This document shows, piece by piece, positions 50,371 through 60,287 of a DNA stretch of 64,000 nt (the first letter of the stretch is position 1; each line of letters opens with the position of its first letter). The notes under the pieces are model-generated. The model made no database searches and was not told the DNA's origin. It saw nothing but the letters and a program-made list of their open reading frames with translations. A program made the translations under genes and the position numbers. The stretch spans positions 152,496 to 216,495 of the forward strand of contig NZ_QTTN01000008.1 in NCBI RefSeq assembly GCF_003386535.1, given 5' to 3'. This DNA comes from Paenibacillus taihuensis (GTDB lineage: Bacteria > Bacillota > Bacilli > Paenibacillales > Paenibacillaceae).

Positions 50371-51815
50371 GGCTGGCGCTCCTTTCTAAGTGGCGAAATC
50401 GTGTTGTAAAGCGACATGTAAGCTTTCGCGGAGCGGGTCCAGCTGTAGTCTTCTTTGGCGCTGTTAGAGACAATTTGCTGCCATGCCGCTTCATCCTTAT
50501 AGAAGCCTACAGCTCTTCTAATTGTGTGAAGCATATCGTGCGCGTTATAATTCGCGAAGGTAAAGCCGTTGCCTTCCCCAGTATATTCGTTATAGGCAAG
50601 TACAGTGTCTCGCAATCCGCCAGTTTCCCTCACAATCGGCACGGAACGGTAGCGAAGCGCAAGCAATTGGCTTAGTCCACATGGTTCGAATTGCGATGGC
50701 ATCAAGTACATATCGCTGCCGGCGTAGATGCGGCGAGCAAGTCCATCATTAAAGCCGAACCAGGTCGCAACTCGCTCCGGCCGCTGCAGCTGCGCGTTAC
50801 GGAACATCGCTTCGTACTGCGGATCGCCGGATCCGAGCACAACAAGCTGGACATCCTCCTGCATAATCTCATCGAGCACGGCCGCGATCAGATCGAGACC
50901 TTTCTGATCGACAAGCCTTGAGACGATACCGAGCAGCGGCGTGTCCTCCGACTCCCGCAGTCCGAGCTCGCGCTGCAAGGCCAGCTTGTTCTTCCGTTTG
51001 CGCGGAAGCGAGCCCCGGTACGGGGATTCGATGGCAGGATCGTTCATCGGGTCGAACAGGTCCGTATCAATGCCGTTGACGATGCCGACGAGGTCAGCGC
51101 TGCGGTGGCGCAGCAGTCCATCCAGCCGTTCACCGTAGTACTCGGTTTGAATCTCTTGCGCATAAGTAGGGCTAACCGTCGTCAGCTTGTCCGCATAACG
51201 GAGACCACCGAGCATACAGTTGCCTGCCCCGTAGAACTCAATGCCCTCGGAGAAGAACAGATCTTCGCCAGCATTCATCAGATCCTTGAACAGCTCGCGT
51301 CCGAAGACGCCTTGATACTTCAAGTTGTGAATGGTGTACACGGTCGCGATATCCGCGCAAGCCGGATCGAAGCGATACCGCGTCTTATGCAGGAACGGGA
51401 TGAGTCCGGTCTGCCAGTCATGACAGTGAATAATTTCCGGTCGGAAATCCATATGGTACAGCGACTCCATAACGGCATAACAGAAGAAGATGAATCGCTC
51501 TGCATCGTCGCCATAGCCATAAAGACCACCCCGTTTAAAATAAAACTCGTTGTCGAGCAAGTAATAGACAACGCCATCCAGCTCAGCTTTCAACAAGCCG
51601 CAATACTGGTCTCTCCAGCCGATTCGGACAGAGAATGTGGCGATCGTCTCGAACTCGTCTACTAACGCCGCCGGAATAGTGTCATACTTCGGAAGAATGA
51701 CGCGGACGTCAGCCCCTCTGGCATTCAATGCTTTGGGCAACGCACCTGCGACGTCGGCGAGACCGCCCGTTTTCACGAGCGGCACCGCCTCTGATGCTGC
51801 AAACAGTATTTTCAT
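50352..51815 (-). CDS. glgA: Glycogen synthase
   Basis: A 487-residue GT5 enzyme. MKILFAASEAVPLVKTGGLA (the ADP-glucose-binding KTGGL) starts the protein; FRPEIIHCHDWQTGLIPFL, VSRLVDQKGLDLIAAVLDE and the C-terminal PSQFEPCGLSQLLALRYRS motif follow. It adds glucose from ADP-glucose to the growing alpha-1,4 chain. ATG at 51815 has GAGG 9 nt upstream; a GTG four codons earlier is in frame. Its end overlaps the start of the GH15 gene. Confidence 0.95.
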   Translation of the reverse strand: MKILFAASEAVPLVKTGGLADVAGALPKALNARGADVRVILPKYDTIPAALVDEFETIATFSVRIGWRDQYCGLLKAELDGVVYYLLDNEFYFKRGGLYGYGDDAERFIFFCYAVMESLYHMDFRPEIIHCHDWQTGLIPFLHKTRYRFDPACADIATVYTIHNLKYQGVFGRELFKDLMNAGEDLFFSEGIEFYGAGNCMLGGLRYADKLTTVSPTYAQEIQTEYYGERLDGLLRHRSADLVGIVNGIDTDLFDPMNDPAIESPYRGSLPRKRKNKLALQRELGLRESEDTPLLGIVSRLVDQKGLDLIAAVLDEIMQEDVQLVVLGSGDPQYEAMFRNAQLQRPERVATWFGFNDGLARRIYAGSDMYLMPSQFEPCGLSQLLALRYRSVPIVRETGGLRDTVLAYNEYTGEGNGFTFANYNAHDMLHTIRRAVGFYKDEAAWQQIVSNSAKEDYSWTRSAKAYMSLYNTISPLRKERQPWPVTS

Positions 51816-51889
51816 CGTATGGTTCACCTCTTATTCTATCCTTCTTCTATCTCTCTAACATCGTGGCTGAGCGGTAGAGCATAAAGGAC

Positions 51890-53002
51890 TTAGATAACCT
51901 TTCTTTTAGTCGCAAGAAAGGGTGACACCTCGGCGCCGCGCAGCTCACGGCTGCGTTCCACTGTTACATCCTTATCAAGGATGACGTGATCTACGATGCT
52001 GTGCTCGCCGACAATTCCGTTTTGCATAATAATGCTATTGCGTACGACCGCGCCTTTGCGGACATGTACGCCCCTAAACAAAATACTGTTAATCACCGTC
52101 CCCTCGATGATGCAGCCGTTCGCAACGAGAGAATTGCTCGTCTTGGCACCTTCTGCGTAGCGCGCCGGCGGTTCATCCTTGACCTTTGTATAAATCGGAC
52201 CTGGCTCGAAGAACAGGCTCTTCCAGACATCAGGACGCAATAGCTGCATGCTGTTCTGATAGTAGCTGGTGAGCGTGTTCACGACGCCAAGATAACCTTC
52301 GTAGATGTAGCTCTGCACATGCAGCCGGTCGAGACGCGACATAATGGCATGGCGCACGAGATGGTCCTGGCCCTGTGCGAGCGAGCTGTCGACAATTTCA
52401 AGAAGAAGATCCTTTTTCATCAAGTACATTTCCATCGAGATGAGATCGGTGTTCAGACGTCCATAATGGTCCTGCATCGAGGTGATGCGGCCCTTGTCGT
52501 CGACTTGCACCTTGCGCGCTTTCCCGCCAAGCAGTTCGTTTTGCCTTTTGCAAATCACGGTAATGCTCGCGCCGCTTGCCTTATGTGAAACTAACATTTC
52601 TTCGAAATCAATGTTGCAGATCATATGGCTGCGCGTTACAAGCACATATTCTTGCGAGCTGCGTGTAAAGTAATCGCGGTGCTGATAGAAATGATACAGG
52701 TCGCCGCGGCGCACCTCATTCACATCGTCCGTTACGGGCGGCAGGATAAACAGGCCGCTCTGGCGATGATGCAGATCCCAGTGCTTGCCGGAGCCCAAAT
52801 GGTCAATGAGGGAGCGATACTTCGTCTGCGCGAAGACGGCTACCTTCGAAATGCCGGAATTCACCATACTCGAGAGCATGAAATCAATTAAGCGGTACCT
52901 TGCACCGAACGGCACAGTAGCCAAACAACGACTCGCAGTTAACGTCTCCATTTCGTCCGCTTCATGAATGAGATTGATGACACCTAGTATATTGGAGTTC
53001 AT
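51890..53002 (-). CDS. glgD: GlgD-type ADP-glucose pyrophosphorylase, regulatory subunit
   Basis: A 370-residue GlgD. The nucleotidyltransferase fold is visible (ARYRLIDFMLSSMVNSGISK), but the N-terminal 'GGxGxRL-x-x-LT' pyrophosphorylase signature is replaced by INLIHEADEMETLTASRC, so it is probably not catalytic on its own. Beta-helix repeats fill the C-terminus (CIIEGTVINSILFRGVHVRK). In Firmicutes GlgD forms a hetero-oligomer with GlgC and raises its activity. It follows glgC with only two bases between stop and ATG, with GGAGG 10 nt upstream inside the glgC end. Confidence 0.92.
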   Translation of the reverse strand: MNSNILGVINLIHEADEMETLTASRCLATVPFGARYRLIDFMLSSMVNSGISKVAVFAQTKYRSLIDHLGSGKHWDLHHRQSGLFILPPVTDDVNEVRRGDLYHFYQHRDYFTRSSQEYVLVTRSHMICNIDFEEMLVSHKASGASITVICKRQNELLGGKARKVQVDDKGRITSMQDHYGRLNTDLISMEMYLMKKDLLLEIVDSSLAQGQDHLVRHAIMSRLDRLHVQSYIYEGYLGVVNTLTSYYQNSMQLLRPDVWKSLFFEPGPIYTKVKDEPPARYAEGAKTSNSLVANGCIIEGTVINSILFRGVHVRKGAVVRNSIIMQNGIVGEHSIVDHVILDKDVTVERSRELRGAEVSPFLATKRKVI

Positions 53003-53004
53003 AT

Positions 53005-54165
53005 CTACTCTACCTCCTGCAACGATTGGTTAGCCGCAACGAATTCATCACTGCCGATTACTGTAACGGTTTCCTTGCTTGGATCACCGATGACCACGCC
53101 GTCTGCGATGATGGCGTTCTCGCCGATAATGGCTTTATAGATTCGCGCTCCCTTCCCGATCTTCACGTTCGGCATAATGACCGATTCATAGACTTCACTT
53201 TCTACGCCCGCCTGCACGCCGTAGAATAACACCGATCGGTGCACAAGCCCTTCCACGATGCAGCCTTCGGTAATTAGGGAATCGTACACTTCTGCCGTCG
53301 CCGCTGTATAATGTGCCGGGCGATTCGGATTGACGGAATAAATACGCCAGTTTTTATCGTTCAAATCGAGCACCGGCTTCTCGGACAGCAGATCCATGTT
53401 CGCTTCCCAGAGGCTCTCAAGCGTGCCGACGTCCTTCCAATAGCCTTTGAACGTATACGAATTCAGCCTAACACCATCTTGCAGCATGGCAGGGATGATA
53501 TCTTTGCCGAAATCGTTGCTCGAACTGCGGTTCGCTTCATCGCGAATGAGATACTGCTGCAGCACCGGCCAGGAGAAAATATAGATCCCCATCGATGCCA
53601 GGTTGCTCGTCGGTACTTTCGGCTTCTCTTCAAATGCCGTAATCATGCCTTCATCATCGACATGCATAATGCCGAAGCGGCTCGCTTCCTTCAAGCTAAC
53701 CTCAATGCAGGCAATTGTCACATCCGCGCCGCGTTCCTCATGCTCCTGGAGCATAAGCTCGTAGTCCATTGTGTAAATGTGGTCTCCAGAAATCACAAGC
53801 ACATAATCCGGGTCATACCGGTCGATAAAGCCCATGTTCTGATAGATGGCATTCGCCGTGCCTTTGTACCACATTCCGCCCTTCTGCTTTACATACGGCG
53901 GAAGTATCGCCATGCCGCCGTCACGTCTGTCCAATCCCCATGGACTGCCGATCCCAAGATAGGTATTCAGGACGAGAGGCTGATACTGCGTCAGTACACC
54001 GATTGTGTCAATTCCCGAATGAGTACAGTTGCTGAGAGTAAAATCGATAATTCGGTACTTCCCGCCAAAATGGACTGCCGGCTTAGCCAAATCTTTCGTC
54101 AGCACACCGAGTCTCTTACCTTCCCCACCGGCTAGAAGCATGGCCACCATCCGTTTTCTGCCCAT
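53005..54165 (-). CDS. glgC: ADP-glucose pyrophosphorylase, catalytic subunit
   Basis: A 386-residue enzyme. The intact active signature [20 protein letters not shown] (about residues 9-28) contrasts with Glg[30 protein letters not shown] and [10 protein letters not shown] follow, and a left-handed beta helix ends the protein ([20 protein letters not shown]). It makes ADP-glucose from glucose-1-phosphate and ATP, the committed step of glycogen synthesis. ATG at 54165 with AAGGAGAG upstream is the start. It lies between glgB and glgD in one operon. Confidence 0.95.
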   Translation of the reverse strand: MGRKRMVAMLLAGGEGKRLGVLTKDLAKPAVHFGGKYRIIDFTLSNCTHSGIDTIGVLTQYQPLVLNTYLGIGSPWGLDRRDGGMAILPPYVKQKGGMWYKGTANAIYQNMGFIDRYDPDYVLVISGDHIYTMDYELMLQEHEERGADVTIACIEVSLKEASRFGIMHVDDEGMITAFEEKPKVPTSNLASMGIYIFSWPVLQQYLIRDEANRSSSNDFGKDIIPAMLQDGVRLNSYTFKGYWKDVGTLESLWEANMDLLSEKPVLDLNDKNWRIYSVNPNRPAHYTAATAEVYDSLITEGCIVEGLVHRSVLFYGVQAGVESEVYESVIMPNVKIGKGARIYKAIIGENAIIADGVVIGDPSKETVTVIGSDEFVAANQSLQEVE

Positions 54166-54227
54166 GTACAATCTCTCCTTCTTCCTGCAACGATTGCTGC
54201 AGTTGTTGTAATGATCTCTTACATCGA

Positions 54228-56174
54228 TTAGTGCAATACTGCTTCCTCATGGATGCGGCGGGGTTCCCCTCTTGCAAAAACAAGCAATTGAAACGAAAGC
54301 GGCGGAAGATCGAGCGTGACGCTGCAAGGTCTTCCATGCCAAGGTGTCTTGCTGCTATGATAAACTTTCGTGGAACCGGCAGTAGATACACTGCCGCCGA
54401 AAGCTGCCGCCTCACTGTGCAAAGCAGTCCGGTAGCGACCCGGTTTGGGAACACCGATACGGTATTCGGGATGGTGGTGGTACGAGAAATTGCAAATAAC
54501 AATCGAGAATTCATCAGCTGCATGGCCGCGGCGCATGAAGACGACGACGCTCTGTGCTGCGTTATGTACATCAATCCATTCAAAGCCGCCGGGATCGCAG
54601 TCGCGCTCCCATAGCGATGGCGTCTTGCCATATCTATCATTCAAGGACGTTACATAGTTATGCATCGCCCCGTGAAGCTCGTAATCTAGCAGCATCCAAT
54701 CTAGCGATTCGGCATCTTTCCATTCGTCAAATTGCCCCCACTCGCCGCCCATGAAGAGCAGCTTCTTGCCGGGATGCGACATCCAGTAGCCGTAAAATAG
54801 CCGGAGCTGCGCGAATTTCTGTTCATATGTACCAGACATTTTGTTTAGGAGAGAACGCTTGCCGTGGACGACTTCGTCGTGCGAAAGCGGCAATACGTAA
54901 TTTTCGGAAAAGGCGTACATCAACGAAAACGTGACGAGGTTGTGGTGGCGCATCCGCTCGTTAGGATCAAGCGCCATATAACGAAGCATGTCGTTCATCC
55001 AACCCATGTTCCATTTGAAGTTAAAGCCAAGACCGCCCATGTATGTAGGTGAAGTTACTGCAGGCCAAGCGGAAGAATCTTCGGCAATCATCAATGCGTT
55101 AGGATAGTATTGAAACACGACTTCGTTCAATCGTTTGAGGAATCGTAAGGCGTCGGTATTCTCCGTGCCGCCAAAAACGTTGTAGGTATATAGCTCAGGT
55201 GGTTTGTCAAAATGAAGATCAATCATGCTCGCGACCGCATCGACGCGAAGTCCGTCAACGTGGAAGACTTCCATCCAATAGATGGCGTTGGAGATAAGAA
55301 AGCTCTGTACTTCCGTACAGCCAAAATCGAAAGCAAGCGTCCCCCATAACGGCTTCTCCGCACGCTTCCAGTCTTTCCCTTCGTAAATCGGCGTCCCGTC
55401 GAACTCCCTTAGGCCGTGGTCGTCCTTGCAGAAATGACCAGGTACCCAATCGAGGATAACGCCTATGCCTTTCTGATGGCAGCGATCGACGAGCATTTTC
55501 AACTGCTTCGGAGTGCCGTACCTGCTTGTAGCGGCGTAATAGCCGGTTGCCTGATAGCCCCACGACTGATCGAGCGGGTGCTCGGTAATCGGAAGCAGCT
55601 CAATGTGGGTATATTTCATACGCACCACATAATCCACAAGCTCATCAGCCATCTGCTCGTACGTCCAGAACAGCTCCTTGCCATCGTTGCGCCATGATCC
55701 CAGATGAACTTCATAAATTAGCATCGGCTCATGATAGGGGCTGTCTTCTAGCTTACGCTGATGCCAGTCTCCATCATTCCAGTTATAATCGAATAGTTCT
55801 GTAACAATTGAAGCCGTGCTTGGCCTTAGTTCAGCTGCGAATGCGTACGGATCAGACTTTAACAACCGTTTGTCGTCTGTGGTGATGATCTCATACTTAT
55901 ATACGGCGCCTGGACCGATGTCGGGTATAACTAAGCTCCAAACGCCCGTCTCACCGATTCGCTCCATACGATGCCCTGAGCTGTTCCACTCATTGAAAGA
56001 ACCTGCGACACACACTTGCTTCGCGTTCGGTGCCCATACCGTAAACCGAACGCCTGCTTTGCCGCCCTGCTGGACGGGATGCGCGCCTAAAGTCCGATAA
56101 CTATGGAAATAATTACCTTTGTTAAACAGATATAAATCGCGCGCGGATAGTCCAATTGCAGCAGCATTCGCCAT
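54228..56174 (-). CDS. glgB: 1,4-alpha-glucan branching enzyme
   Basis: A ~648-residue GH13 enzyme. An N-terminal CBM48-like domain (about 35-115: [20 protein letters not shown]) is followed by the catalytic barrel: [15 protein letters not shown] (nucleophile Asp), [14 protein letters not shown] (acid Glu) and [14 protein letters not shown] (stabilising Asp). It cuts alpha-1,4 chains and rejoins them as alpha-1,6 branches. It opens the glycogen operon; a TATAAT-type -10 box (56253-56258, minus) lies ~75 bp upstream, with a poor -35. Start is ambiguous between TTG 56183 (SD 3 nt away) and ATG 56174 (12 nt away). Confidence 0.94.
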   Translation of the reverse strand: MANAAAIGLSARDLYLFNKGNYFHSYRTLGAHPVQQGGKAGVRFTVWAPNAKQVCVAGSFNEWNSSGHRMERIGETGVWSLVIPDIGPGAVYKYEIITTDDKRLLKSDPYAFAAELRPSTASIVTELFDYNWNDGDWHQRKLEDSPYHEPMLIYEVHLGSWRNDGKELFWTYEQMADELVDYVVRMKYTHIELLPITEHPLDQSWGYQATGYYAATSRYGTPKQLKMLVDRCHQKGIGVILDWVPGHFCKDDHGLREFDGTPIYEGKDWKRAEKPLWGTLAFDFGCTEVQSFLISNAIYWMEVFHVDGLRVDAVASMIDLHFDKPPELYTYNVFGGTENTDALRFLKRLNEVVFQYYPNALMIAEDSSAWPAVTSPTYMGGLGFNFKWNMGWMNDMLRYMALDPNERMRHHNLVTFSLMYAFSENYVLPLSHDEVVHGKRSLLNKMSGTYEQKFAQLRLFYGYWMSHPGKKLLFMGGEWGQFDEWKDAESLDWMLLDYELHGAMHNYVTSLNDRYGKTPSLWERDCDPGGFEWIDVHNAAQSVVVFMRRGHAADEFSIVICNFSYHHHPEYRIGVPKPGRYRTALHSEAAAFGGSVSTAGSTKVYHSSKTPWHGRPCSVTLDLPPLSFQLLVFARGEPRRIHEEAVLH

Positions 56175-56358
56175 ATACGGCAAGCACCTCCCAAAATACA
56201 GCTTTTTGTGAACAAAATGTCGTCTTTATTAGCACTAGCGCGATTTTATTCCATTATACACGGCATTTTCATAATCCGCACTATATTTTCAGAAAATTTT
56301 GATTCTTCTTTAAATATTTGTAAAGGCGCTGTAGAATCGGGCTGAACACCCCTTCGCC

Positions 56359-56388
56359 TTGACTTCTGGAGCGCAAAATCGATAAGAT
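56359..56388 (+). promoter_or_regulatory. Candidate promoter of the alcohol dehydrogenase gene
   Basis: TTGACT, 18 nt, TAAGAT, 37 bp before the ATG. Plausible but the -10 is imperfect. Confidence 0.45.
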
Positions 56389-56424
56389 AATCTCGGTGTA
56401 AAAATTGACCAGGAGGTACTCCTC

Positions 56425-57591
56425 ATGAATTCTTTTTCATTTCAAAACCCGACCAAAATCGTTTTCGGACAAGGCACGGTAGGCCAGCTTGCTAATCTGG
56501 TTGCGCCATTCGGCAAAACGGTTCTGGTCGTTTACGGAGGCGGCAGCATCAAGCGCAGCGGCCTTTACGATCAAGTGATTGCACAGCTGAATTCCATCGG
56601 GGCAAAAGTAGTCGAGCTGTCCGGTATCGAGCCGAATCCGCGGCTGACATCCGTTAATAAAGGCATCGAGCTGTGCCGCAGCGAGAAAGTCGATCTGATT
56701 CTTGCGGTAGGCGGCGGCAGCGTCATTGATGCCGCTAAGGCGATCGCTGCAGGCACGAAGTATGAAGGCGACGTGTGGGATTTCATGATGCACAAGGCAG
56801 AAATTAAGGACGCGCTTCCGATCGGCACAATTCTGACACTGTCGGCAACGGGCTCCGAGATGAACGGCAACGCCGTTATCTCGAACTGGGAGACGAAGCA
56901 GAAGCGCGCATTCGGCAGCCTGCATGTGTACCCGCGTTTCTCGATTCTCGATCCGACTCTCACGTATACGGTGCCGCGCGACCAAACGGTTAACGGCGTC
57001 GTGGACATTATGTCGCACGTGTTCGAGCAGTACTTCACACTGACGGAGAATGCGCCGCTTCAAGAGCGCCTCTGCGAGTCCGTACTTCTGACCGTAATCG
57101 AAAATGCGGAGAAAGCGCTCGAGAATCCGAACGATTACGAAGCTCGCGCGAATTTGATGCTGTGTGGAACAATGGCGCTGAACGGCGGCTTGATCAGTGT
57201 CGGCACGCAGAATGACTGGGCTTCGCACGGCATTGAGCACGAGATCAGCGCAATCTATGACATTCCGCACGGTGCGGGGCTATCGATTGTATTCCCCAAC
57301 TGGATGAAACATGTGTACAAAGAGCGGATCGACCGCTTCACGCAATATGCGGAGCGTGTCTGGGGCATCGAACGCGGAACGAAGTCGGATGAGGAGCTGG
57401 CGCTTGCCGGCATCGAAGCGACACGCGAGTTCTTCACTCGCATCGGAGCACCTTCGACACTCGCGTACTACGACATCGACAGCGAGCATCTGGATGTCAT
57501 GTCGAGAGAAGCGGTACTATTCGGACCGCTTGGCAACTTCAAGAAGCTGCATCAAGAGGATGTAAGACAGATTCTTGAGAACGCACTGTAA
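56425..57591 (+). CDS. Iron-type alcohol dehydrogenase (butanol dehydrogenase-like)
   Basis: A 388-residue group III dehydrogenase. The NAD(P)-binding GGGSVIDAAKAIAAG (about 92-106) and the metal site (Asp in GVVDIMSHVFEQYF, then His in HGIEHEISAIYDIPHGAGL and NWMKHVYKE) are all intact. It resembles the NADPH-dependent butanol dehydrogenases (YugJ/YugK, BdhA). It reduces aldehydes to alcohols. CAGGAGG precedes ATG. Followed by a terminator, so monocistronic; divergent from glgB. Confidence 0.91.
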   Translation: MNSFSFQNPTKIVFGQGTVGQLANLVAPFGKTVLVVYGGGSIKRSGLYDQVIAQLNSIGAKVVELSGIEPNPRLTSVNKGIELCRSEKVDLILAVGGGSVIDAAKAIAAGTKYEGDVWDFMMHKAEIKDALPIGTILTLSATGSEMNGNAVISNWETKQKRAFGSLHVYPRFSILDPTLTYTVPRDQTVNGVVDIMSHVFEQYFTLTENAPLQERLCESVLLTVIENAEKALENPNDYEARANLMLCGTMALNGGLISVGTQNDWASHGIEHEISAIYDIPHGAGLSIVFPNWMKHVYKERIDRFTQYAERVWGIERGTKSDEELALAGIEATREFFTRIGAPSTLAYYDIDSEHLDVMSREAVLFGPLGNFKKLHQEDVRQILENAL

Positions 57592-57596
57592 TTGAA

Positions 57597-57632
57597 AGAA
57601 GATCGTTCTCTGTGAAGGGAACGACCTTCTCT
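57597..57632 (+). terminator. Terminator of the alcohol dehydrogenase gene
   Basis: AGAAGATCGTTC pairs with GAACGACCTTCT (two A-C mismatches) before TTTG. Its arm sequence resembles that of the next hairpin. Confidence 0.65.
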
Positions 57633-57807
57633 TTGTAAGTAGAGTAACTTACTAAAGACGACGTTTGCGCTAGTCGAAGTTCTAGCGGTTGTCACGGCGC
57701 CTATTGTGCTATAAATGCTCACTTTTAATTGTTGTCAGCGAGGCAATTCGGTGAGTTTTCGCTAAATATCGCCTACTTTGCAGCAAATAGCCTCTCTCGT
57801 CAGAACC
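57633..57807. other. Intergenic stretch with a small hairpin
   Basis: No gene seen here. CGCTAG (57668-57673) and CTAGCG (57682-57687) form a perfect short hairpin; the rest is AT-rich with CGCTAAATATCGCC-like sequence. It may be a decayed short repeat. Confidence 0.3.
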
Positions 57808-57841
57808 AAAAAAGGTCGTTCCCCGAAGGAACGACCTTTTT
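57808..57841 (-). terminator. Terminator of the AraC-family gene
   Basis: AAGGTCGTTCC and GGAACGACCTT form a perfect stem around CCGAA-type loop, and T6 follows on the minus strand. Confidence 0.85.
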
Positions 57842-57870
57842 GACATTTTATCAAAGAAATGACGGCATCA

Positions 57871-58764
57871 TTAGTACTTATCCTCGCGCAAATCTGACAG
57901 CCTGCTCCCCGAGCTCCCTGTAAACCGCTTCCGATAGGACAGCGGCGTGATGCCGACATGCTCCGCGAATGAGCGCGAGAAATGCGGCGTCTGCTTGAAC
58001 CCGGTCTCATCGGCAATTCGCGAGATTGGCCAGTTGGTCTTCATGAGCATCAGCTTCGCTTGATCCATCCGATATGCCAGCAGATATTGCTGCGGGGTAC
58101 AGTCGAACACCTCGCTCATGCAGCGAGCGATATAATTCGGATGCAGGCCTAGCACCTCGCCAAGCTTGCCGTTCGTCACCGTAGTCCGGAAATGCATTTT
58201 CAAATACGCAGCCGCTTCTTCCGCTACCGCAATCGGCGCCTTGGCCGCATCGCTGCGCCAGCCCTCATCGAACAGCTGGAGCAAATGCAGGAACCATTGC
58301 TGGCGCTGCCAGAAGGCAGCATGAGAAGTGCCTTGCGCAGCTTCATGCAGCTTGCCGAACAAGGTGATCACTTCTTCCGGCAACGAGAACGTCATCGTCT
58401 TCGGCAGCCGGATCGCGTATGAATAGTAGTCGCCGCGAAGCGTACCGCAGTTCAGATCGTCTAGTTCTTCCCACGGCCCCGCTGTCTGAAAATGAACCCA
58501 ATCGAATACCGTTTCTTCGGTACACGGCTTCGTCGGATAGTGCCATTTGTCCGGTCTCAGAATGAGCATCTGGCCCGGTCCGACTTCCCACGTTTGCGAT
58601 TCCTCGCCAATATACAGCTTCCCGCTATGAACGAATAACAGATCGAACACGCCTATATTCCGACGGTTCGGATGCTCGCCGCCAGCCCGATATGTAGTAC
58701 GGTTAGACTCGATAAAATAAGGCAGAGGCGGAGATAGAAATGTAAGCAGCGGTTCCGACGACAC
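57871..58764 (-). CDS. AraC-family transcriptional regulator
   Basis: A 297-residue regulator. The N-terminal cupin-like sensing domain (about 30-130: VFDLLFVHSGKLYIGEESQT and PGQMLILRPDKWHYP) precedes the tandem helix-turn-helix (about 190-285: GEVLGLHPNYIARCMSEVFD and QTPHFSRSFAEHVGITPLSY). Such regulators in Paenibacillus mostly respond to sugars, but no target gene is adjacent, so the ligand is unknown. GTG start with AGGAGG 10 nt upstream; monocistronic. The end is RLSDLREDKY. Confidence 0.88.
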   Translation of the reverse strand: MSSEPLLTFLSPPLPYFIESNRTTYRAGGEHPNRRNIGVFDLLFVHSGKLYIGEESQTWEVGPGQMLILRPDKWHYPTKPCTEETVFDWVHFQTAGPWEELDDLNCGTLRGDYYSYAIRLPKTMTFSLPEEVITLFGKLHEAAQGTSHAAFWQRQQWFLHLLQLFDEGWRSDAAKAPIAVAEEAAAYLKMHFRTTVTNGKLGEVLGLHPNYIARCMSEVFDCTPQQYLLAYRMDQAKLMLMKTNWPISRIADETGFKQTPHFSRSFAEHVGITPLSYRKRFTGSSGSRLSDLREDKY

Positions 58765-58894
58765 GAGAGAGAAGCCTCCTACAAAAATAGTAACGTCCGT
58801 ATATTTTAGCAGACAACGGGCAATAGAGATATAGCCAATTGATACTATTCAGCTTCCGTTACGGATATACGTCCTATTTCGCCGGAATCACTCA

Positions 58895-60112
58895 TTATTG
58901 CTGCTGTTCTTGAAGCTTGGACGCTGCCTGTTCCCCTTTTCCGCGGATACCGGACAGCTGTGTAGCCAAGAAAAGAATGAACATGAGCAGCACAAGGCCA
59001 ATTCCGATAACGGAGCCATTCACGGACACATTCATCTGGCTAAGTGTCAAATAAATGAACAAGCCGCTGACCGTCAGAATGTTCTCGCTGAAGTTTTGGA
59101 CGGCAATCGTTTTGCCAGAGCCAATGAGCTCCTTGCCTTCCTCCTGCAGCATCGTATTAAGCGGAATGACGAAGATGCCGCCGAACACGCCAATGAGAAA
59201 GAGCAGGATAATCGTCAGCCAGAGCACATACGTCATCGATGCAACGATAACGGAAGCAACCATGAATAAGCCGAAATAGAACGCGCGGTGCAGCTTGCCC
59301 GCCGGCACGAAGCGCGGCGTTAAGAAGGCGCTGAAGACGACGCCGATCGCTGTGATTCCGATCATCATCGATTGCTGGTCCGTGTCTTCGATGCCGAGAT
59401 TGAGCGGCAGCCATGCAATCAGCGCGATACGCAGCACTGCGGCTGTTAGCCAAAATGAGCCGGTGCCAATCAAGGAGAAGCGTGCCCGCGGGTTGCGGAA
59501 CAACAACGCGAAGTCGCGTAGAAACTGCATCGCTTCCGGACCATAACGAAGTGAATTGTTGCCTTGCTTCGCTGGTATAATGAACGTCATAAACAGCGAT
59601 AAGAGATAGACGCCTAGACATGTAAGAATCGCCGGCATATCGGAGTTTTCAGCTAGGAAGCCTCCAGCCACTGTGCCGAGCAGAATCGCAAGGATCGTAG
59701 AGCCTTCCACTTTGGCGTTCGCTCGCAGCAGCTCGTCTTCCGTTGTCGTAAGCTCGGTTAAAATTCCGTACTTGCCTGGCGAGTAGACGACTGCGCCGAT
59801 GCCGACGAATACGTAGCAGAGTGCGGGAGGCAAGCCAAACAGCAGCATCGCAATACCAATCGCCTTAAGAATATTGCCGAGCAGCAGCACATGCGATTTC
59901 GCTTTTTTATCCGCGAATGCGCCGACGATCGGAGCTAGCACGACGTACGCGCACAGAAATGCGATCTGGATGTAATTGATTGCAATATCGGGATCCGCAG
60001 CCCCTTGGCGCTTCACCATTCCGACAATGAGAAAGAAGTTCAAATTGTCCGCGAAGGCACTTAAAAACTGCGTGAGCACCACTGTGTTCAGCGGTGACAA
60101 TAACCGTTTCAT
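58895..60112 (-). CDS. Lysophospholipid transporter LplT-like MFS protein
   Basis: A 405-residue major-facilitator protein with about 12 membrane segments. LTQFLSAFADNLNFFLIVGM at the start, then VGAFADKKAKSHVLLLGNIL and YSPGKYGILTELTTTEDELL are close to LplT signatures. LplT flips lysophospholipids inward for re-acylation, in Gram-negatives with Aas; no acyltransferase is next to it here. The C-terminal tail is polar and Gln-rich. ATG with GGAAGGGG upstream; no operon partner. Confidence 0.87.
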   Translation of the reverse strand: MKRLLSPLNTVVLTQFLSAFADNLNFFLIVGMVKRQGAADPDIAINYIQIAFLCAYVVLAPIVGAFADKKAKSHVLLLGNILKAIGIAMLLFGLPPALCYVFVGIGAVVYSPGKYGILTELTTTEDELLRANAKVEGSTILAILLGTVAGGFLAENSDMPAILTCLGVYLLSLFMTFIIPAKQGNNSLRYGPEAMQFLRDFALLFRNPRARFSLIGTGSFWLTAAVLRIALIAWLPLNLGIEDTDQQSMMIGITAIGVVFSAFLTPRFVPAGKLHRAFYFGLFMVASVIVASMTYVLWLTIILLFLIGVFGGIFVIPLNTMLQEEGKELIGSGKTIAVQNFSENILTVSGLFIYLTLSQMNVSVNGSVIGIGLVLLMFILFLATQLSGIRGKGEQAASKLQEQQQ

Positions 60113-60221
60113 CCCCTATTCGTTCCCCTTCCTGTTTGGAGCAATATGCTAAACATCATTATTTCATCATAACTCAATTCACACCCATACTGAAAGAGCC
60201 CGTTCGTAAATTGATTACACA

Positions 60222-60268
60222 AAAAAGAACGGCAGCACGGGCTTTACCTCAAGCCTGCACATACCGTC
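60222..60268 (-). terminator. Terminator of the PspA operon
   Basis: On the minus strand GACGG, GTGC and GGCTT pair with AAGCC, GTGC/GCAC-type and CCGTC, with bulges, before T6. Moderate. Confidence 0.5.
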
Positions 60269-60287
60269 CTAACTCGAATCTATACGA

